64,000 bases of DNA from NCBI RefSeq assembly GCF_014192225.1, contig NZ_JACHXS010000014.1, positions 153,570 to 217,569 on the forward strand, written 5' to 3'. The stretch's first letter is position 1. Each line of letters begins with the position of its first letter. Below are positions 61,094 through 64,000 of this stretch, piece after piece. The stretch is from Pseudoduganella umbonata (GTDB lineage Bacteria; Pseudomonadota; Gammaproteobacteria; Burkholderiales; Burkholderiaceae_D). The position numbers were made by a program, and so were the translations under genes. The notes beneath the pieces were generated by a model, which was not told where the DNA came from, did not search any database, and saw nothing but the letters and a program-made list of their open reading frames with translations.

Positions 61094-61477
61094 ATGCTTG
61101 CCGAATCTACTGCCGTCCCACACCTGCTCCTGCGCCATGTGGTGCTGTTCGCATTCAAGAACGATGCCCCTGCGGACGCCGTGGACGCCGTCGTGGCCGG
61201 TTTCGCGAAACTGCCGGACGCCATCCCCGGCATCGTCGGCTATGAAACGGGCACCAACGTCAGCCCGGAAGGCCTGAACGACGGCTATACGCACTGCTTC
61301 ATGCTCACGTTCAGCAGCGCCGAAGCGCGGGACGACTACCTGAACCACCCGGCCCACGTGCGCTTCGTGAAAACGCTCGCCAGTTGCCTGGAGCGCTCGC
61401 TCGTCATCGATTACTGGGCGCAGCAGCGGCCGGGGCCGGAAGAGGAACAGGCAAGGATACTGGCCAGCGTTTCGTAA
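61094..61477 (+). CDS. Dabb (stress-responsive A/B barrel) domain protein
   Basis: A 127-residue protein with one dimeric alpha/beta-barrel domain: LRHVVLFAFKNDAP, a GYETGTNVSPEG segment, then FSSAEARDDYLNHPAHVRF. Homologues are stress-induced or ligand-binding proteins of unclear activity. Divergent from the antiporter gene. Start ATG 61094 lacks a good ribosome-binding site. Confidence 0.85.
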   Translation: MLAESTAVPHLLLRHVVLFAFKNDAPADAVDAVVAGFAKLPDAIPGIVGYETGTNVSPEGLNDGYTHCFMLTFSSAEARDDYLNHPAHVRFVKTLASCLERSLVIDYWAQQRPGPEEEQARILASVS

Positions 61478-61591
61478 GTCTGCCCCGCGATGGAGAGCTC
61501 ACTGGCTACGCCGTGCCAGAGATGCCAGCCGCCCCATCGTACCCGGGATGCCGGCCAGCACAAGAGACGAACTGGCCGGTCCGCCTGTCTG

Positions 61592-62092
61592 TTATTGCAG
61601 CGTAATGGCGATATTGAACAGTGACGGACGCTTGTTGATACTGAAAACCCACGCTGCAAACGGCTTGCCTGCCAGGCCGATCCGGTACATGACGGTGGAC
61701 TGCGTCGTCGTGTCGCCGACTGCTTCGGTTTGCACCGTGAACCCGGTGGAAGGGGGAGGCAACCAATCCTTCAGCTGCTTTCCCGTCGCCTCGGGGTTAT
61801 CGCTCTTCGCGAACACGGTGCACATTCGCCTGCCCTTTTCCACCACGAGAGCGATATCGCGCGCGACATAAGCGTCGCCCTGTCCGCCGGCACGCATCAG
61901 GCGCGCTTTCTGCTCCGGCGACGCGACCTTGAATCCACGCTGAAGCGCTGCATTCGCAACGACGTCGGGATTCCCCTTGGCGCTCATACAGAGACTGATG
62001 AATGCCTCGACCGGCACCTCCGGCGCCCCGGCGGCCGCTGTGTTCACCACGGCGAGCACTGCGGGTACCACCATTGTCCAGGCGTATTTCAT
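61592..62092 (-). CDS. Secreted hypothetical protein (166 aa)
   Basis: Not recognised. ATG 62092 is chosen: GGATGG precedes it and a clean signal peptide starts here (cleavage near AAAGA). The mature part has two Cys (SLCMSA, RRMCTVF), likely a disulfide, and mixed alpha/beta composition. It lies between the Dabb gene and gltA. Confidence 0.6.
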   Translation of the reverse strand: MKYAWTMVVPAVLAVVNTAAAGAPEVPVEAFISLCMSAKGNPDVVANAALQRGFKVASPEQKARLMRAGGQGDAYVARDIALVVEKGRRMCTVFAKSDNPEATGKQLKDWLPPPSTGFTVQTEAVGDTTTQSTVMYRIGLAGKPFAAWVFSINKRPSLFNIAITLQ

Positions 62093-62173
62093 CGACCATC
62101 CATTTTTTATGCTCACTTTTATGCTCACATGCAATTATGCGTGGCCAAATACAATCCTATAGGTAAAAAAAAT

Positions 62174-62191
62174 GCGGACCCGCAGGTCCGC
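62174..62191 (-). terminator. Terminator of gltA
   Basis: GCGGACC-CGCA-GGTCCGC; on the minus strand it is followed by ATTTTTTTT. It lies 29 bases after the gltA stop. Confidence 0.9.
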
Positions 62192-62219
62192 CTTTCGATG
62201 ACACTACTCCGTCAATGGA

Positions 62220-63524
62220 TTACTTGCGTTCCTTCAGCGGCGGCACGTCGCGCAGCGCGGAGCCGACGAACAGCTGGCGCGGGCGGCCGATCTTCTGTTC
62301 CGGGTCGGCGATCATCTCGTTCCACTGGGCGATCCAGCCGATGGTACGGGCCATCGCGAAGATACCGGTGAACATCGAGACCGGGATGCCCAGTGCCGAT
62401 TGCACGATGCCCGAGTAGAAGTCGACGTTCGGGTACAGCTTGCGGGACACGAAGTATTCGTCTTCCAGCGCGATCTTTTCCAGTTCCATCGCCAGCTTGA
62501 ACAGCGGGTCGTCCTGCAGGCCCAGTTCTTCCAGCACTTCGTGGCAGGTTTCGCGCATCAGCTTGGCACGCGGGTCGAAGTTCTTGTACACGCGGTGACC
62601 AAAGCCCATCAGCTTGACGCCCGAGTTCTTGTCCTTGACCTTCTCGATGAAGGCCGGGATGTTCTCGACCGAACCGATTTCCTTCAGCATGTTCAGTGCC
62701 GCTTCGTTGGCGCCGCCGTGTGCCGGGCCCCACAGGCAGGCGATGCCCGCTGCGATACAGGCGAACGGGTTGGCACCCGACGAACCGGCCAGGCGCACGG
62801 TCGACGTGGAAGCGTTCTGCTCGTGGTCGGCGTGCAGGATCAGGATGCGGTCCAGCGCGCGCACCAGCACGTCGTTCACTTCGTATTCTTCGCACGGGTT
62901 ACCGAACATCATGCGCATGAAGTTGGCGCTGTACGACAGGTCGTTGCGCGGGTACATGAACGGCTGGCCGATCGAGTACTTGTACGCCATCGCGACCAGC
63001 GTCGGCATCTTCGCGATCAGGCGGATTGCCGAGATTTCGCGCTGCTTGGCATCGTTGATGTCCAGCGAGTCGTGGTAGAACGACGCCAGCGCGCCGACGG
63101 TACCGACCAGCACCGACATCGGGTGCGCGTCGCGGCGGAAGCCGCGGAAGAAGAACTGCATCTGCTCGTGCACCATCGTGTGCTTCGACACGAGCTTCAC
63201 GAAGTCGGCCTTCTGCTGTTCGTTCGGCAGTTCGCCGTTCAGCAGCAGGTAGCAGCTTTCCATGAAGTCGGCGTTCACGGCCAGCTGTTCGATCGGGTAG
63301 CCGCGGTATTGCAGTTCACCCTTGTCGCCGTCGATGTAGGTGATCGACGAATTGCACGACGCCGTGGACATGAAGCCCGGATCGTAGGTGAACTTGCCCG
63401 TGGCGCCGTACAGCTTGCGGATGTCGATGACGTCCGGGCCGACGGTGCCCTTGTAGATCGGGAATTCGACCGGGGCGCTGCCGTCCGAGAACGACAGGGT
63501 GGCTTTGTTATCAGAAGTGTTCAT
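62220..63524 (-). CDS. gltA: Citrate synthase (type II)
   Basis: A 434-residue enzyme condensing acetyl-CoA and oxaloacetate. Catalytic His residues lie in LHADHEQNAST and LMGFGHRVYKNFDPR, with a C-terminal Asp in the same domain. ATG 63524 has AGGAAGGAAG upstream. sdhE and sdhB precede it on the same strand, so it belongs to the sdh-gltA cluster typical of betaproteobacteria. Confidence 0.98.
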   Translation of the reverse strand: MNTSDNKATLSFSDGSAPVEFPIYKGTVGPDVIDIRKLYGATGKFTYDPGFMSTASCNSSITYIDGDKGELQYRGYPIEQLAVNADFMESCYLLLNGELPNEQQKADFVKLVSKHTMVHEQMQFFFRGFRRDAHPMSVLVGTVGALASFYHDSLDINDAKQREISAIRLIAKMPTLVAMAYKYSIGQPFMYPRNDLSYSANFMRMMFGNPCEEYEVNDVLVRALDRILILHADHEQNASTSTVRLAGSSGANPFACIAAGIACLWGPAHGGANEAALNMLKEIGSVENIPAFIEKVKDKNSGVKLMGFGHRVYKNFDPRAKLMRETCHEVLEELGLQDDPLFKLAMELEKIALEDEYFVSRKLYPNVDFYSGIVQSALGIPVSMFTGIFAMARTIGWIAQWNEMIADPEQKIGRPRQLFVGSALRDVPPLKERK

Positions 63525-63564
63525 GCTCTTCCTTCCTGGATGAGGTGCGGCTATTGTAAAAAAA

Positions 63565-63846
63565 TCAGGCGCGGCGCAGACGACCAAGCAGTGCGTGCAC
63601 GTGCGGCAGATCGAGCTCGCCTTCCGGCTCGCTGCGCGCCAATACCAGATCCATCAGCGCATTGTCCGACAAGTCGAGAAGCCGCGTCAGCGCGTCCACT
63701 TCATCGTCGGTCAATTCCGTTTCGTGCGCATCGAGAAAACGCGTCAGTATCAGATCGTTTTCCAGCAGGCCCCGCCGGGAACGCCAGCGCAGGCGGGCAC
63801 GGTTGGCGGGGTCTTGCTGATGCGAACGGTTGTTGTCAGTGCTCAT
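63565..63846 (-). CDS. sdhE: FAD assembly factor SdhE
   Basis: A 93-residue protein promoting covalent flavinylation of SdhA. The RGxxE motif is Arg25-Gly26-x-x-Glu29 (RRGLLEND). It lies between sdhB and gltA, 12 bases after the sdhB stop. Confidence 0.95.
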   Translation of the reverse strand: MSTDNNRSHQQDPANRARLRWRSRRGLLENDLILTRFLDAHETELTDDEVDALTRLLDLSDNALMDLVLARSEPEGELDLPHVHALLGRLRRA

Positions 63847-63858
63847 TGGCTGTGTGCT

Positions 63859-64000
63859 TTAAATGGCGCGGCGCACCAGCAGTTCCTTGATCTTGCCGAT
63901 CGCCCTGTTCGGGTTCAGGCCCTTCGGACAGACGTCCACGCAGTTCATGATCGAGTGGCAGCGGAACAGGCGGTACGGGTCTTCCAGGTTGTCCAGGCGC
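63859..64000 (-). CDS. sdhB: Succinate dehydrogenase iron-sulfur subunit, 3' end
   Basis: The frame is open to the window end; only the last 46 codons and the TAA (63859-63861) are seen. The visible Cys residues in FRCHSIMNCVDVCPKGLNP fit the [3Fe-4S]/[4Fe-4S] C-terminal cluster motifs. The remainder lies outside the window. Confidence 0.93.
   Translation of the reverse strand, partial: RLDNLEDPYRLFRCHSIMNCVDVCPKGLNPNRAIGKIKELLVRRAI

Overview
The window looks like a chromosomal segment of a high-GC betaproteobacterium of the order Burkholderiales, most likely Oxalobacteraceae (Massilia/Duganella type). This placement rests on recognisable gene content and gene order, not on a database search. 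The strongest evidence is the block ndk-rlmN-pilF-rodZ-ispG-hisS-yfgM-bamB-der-hfq-hflX-hflK-hflC-hisZ-purA, followed by surE-pcm-nlpD-rpoS and by odhA-odhB-lpdA, gltA and sdhE-sdhB. Almost all genes are on the minus strand. No rRNA, CRISPR array, integrase, transposase or prophage is visible.

Layout. 1-8.8 kb: end of a DJ-1/PfpI protein, then three tRNA-Asn(GTT) genes of the same sequence. Between them lie a TonB-dependent receptor, a subtilisin-like S8 peptidase and a LytS/LytTR-type two-component system. 8.9-14.7 kb: aromatic/aspartate aminotransferase, uvrB, an sdpR-sdpI-like autorepressor/immunity pair with a candidate operator, a MarC-family protein and a purine-type phosphoribosyltransferase. 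14.8-31.1 kb: the housekeeping block listed above, read from ndk down to purA. 31.5-38.2 kb: a Bax-inhibitor-1-like membrane protein, rlmD, rpoS, nlpD, pcm and surE. 38.2-41 kb: an accessory two-gene unit, a TIR-domain protein followed by a ParA/MinD-like ATPase with a KGGxGR P-loop and kinesin-light-chain-type TPRs. 41-48 kb: DinG-family helicase, YdcH/DUF465 protein, PP2C phosphatase, an OmpR/EnvZ-type system preceded by a tiny membrane ORF, and a CcdA plus thioredoxin-like redox pair. 48.3-56.4 kb: a secreted coiled-coil protein, zapE, and the 2-oxoglutarate dehydrogenase genes with a SHOCT-PspC gene inserted. 56.9-64 kb: an orphan BlaI-type regulator, a PAS-GGDEF-EAL protein with a degenerate EAL site, a Kef-type antiporter, a Dabb protein, a secreted hypothetical protein, gltA, sdhE and the 3' end of sdhB.

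How the genes work together. The block supplies nucleotide synthesis and salvage, isoprenoid synthesis, outer-membrane assembly, FtsH protease control, RNA chaperoning and ribosome maturation. The odh, gltA and sdh genes are TCA-cycle enzymes. rpoS-nlpD-pcm-surE is the classical stationary-phase neighbourhood.

The most unusual material is (i) the TIR plus KGGxGR-ATPase/TPR unit, a candidate conflict or defence system, (ii) a family of intergenic palindromes with GGGGAC-N-GTCCCC-like or GGTGTC-N-GACACC-like cores scattered over at least seven places, (iii) a 13-copy 11-bp tandem repeat upstream of odhA, and (iv) a natural His/Cys-rich tail on histidyl-tRNA synthetase.
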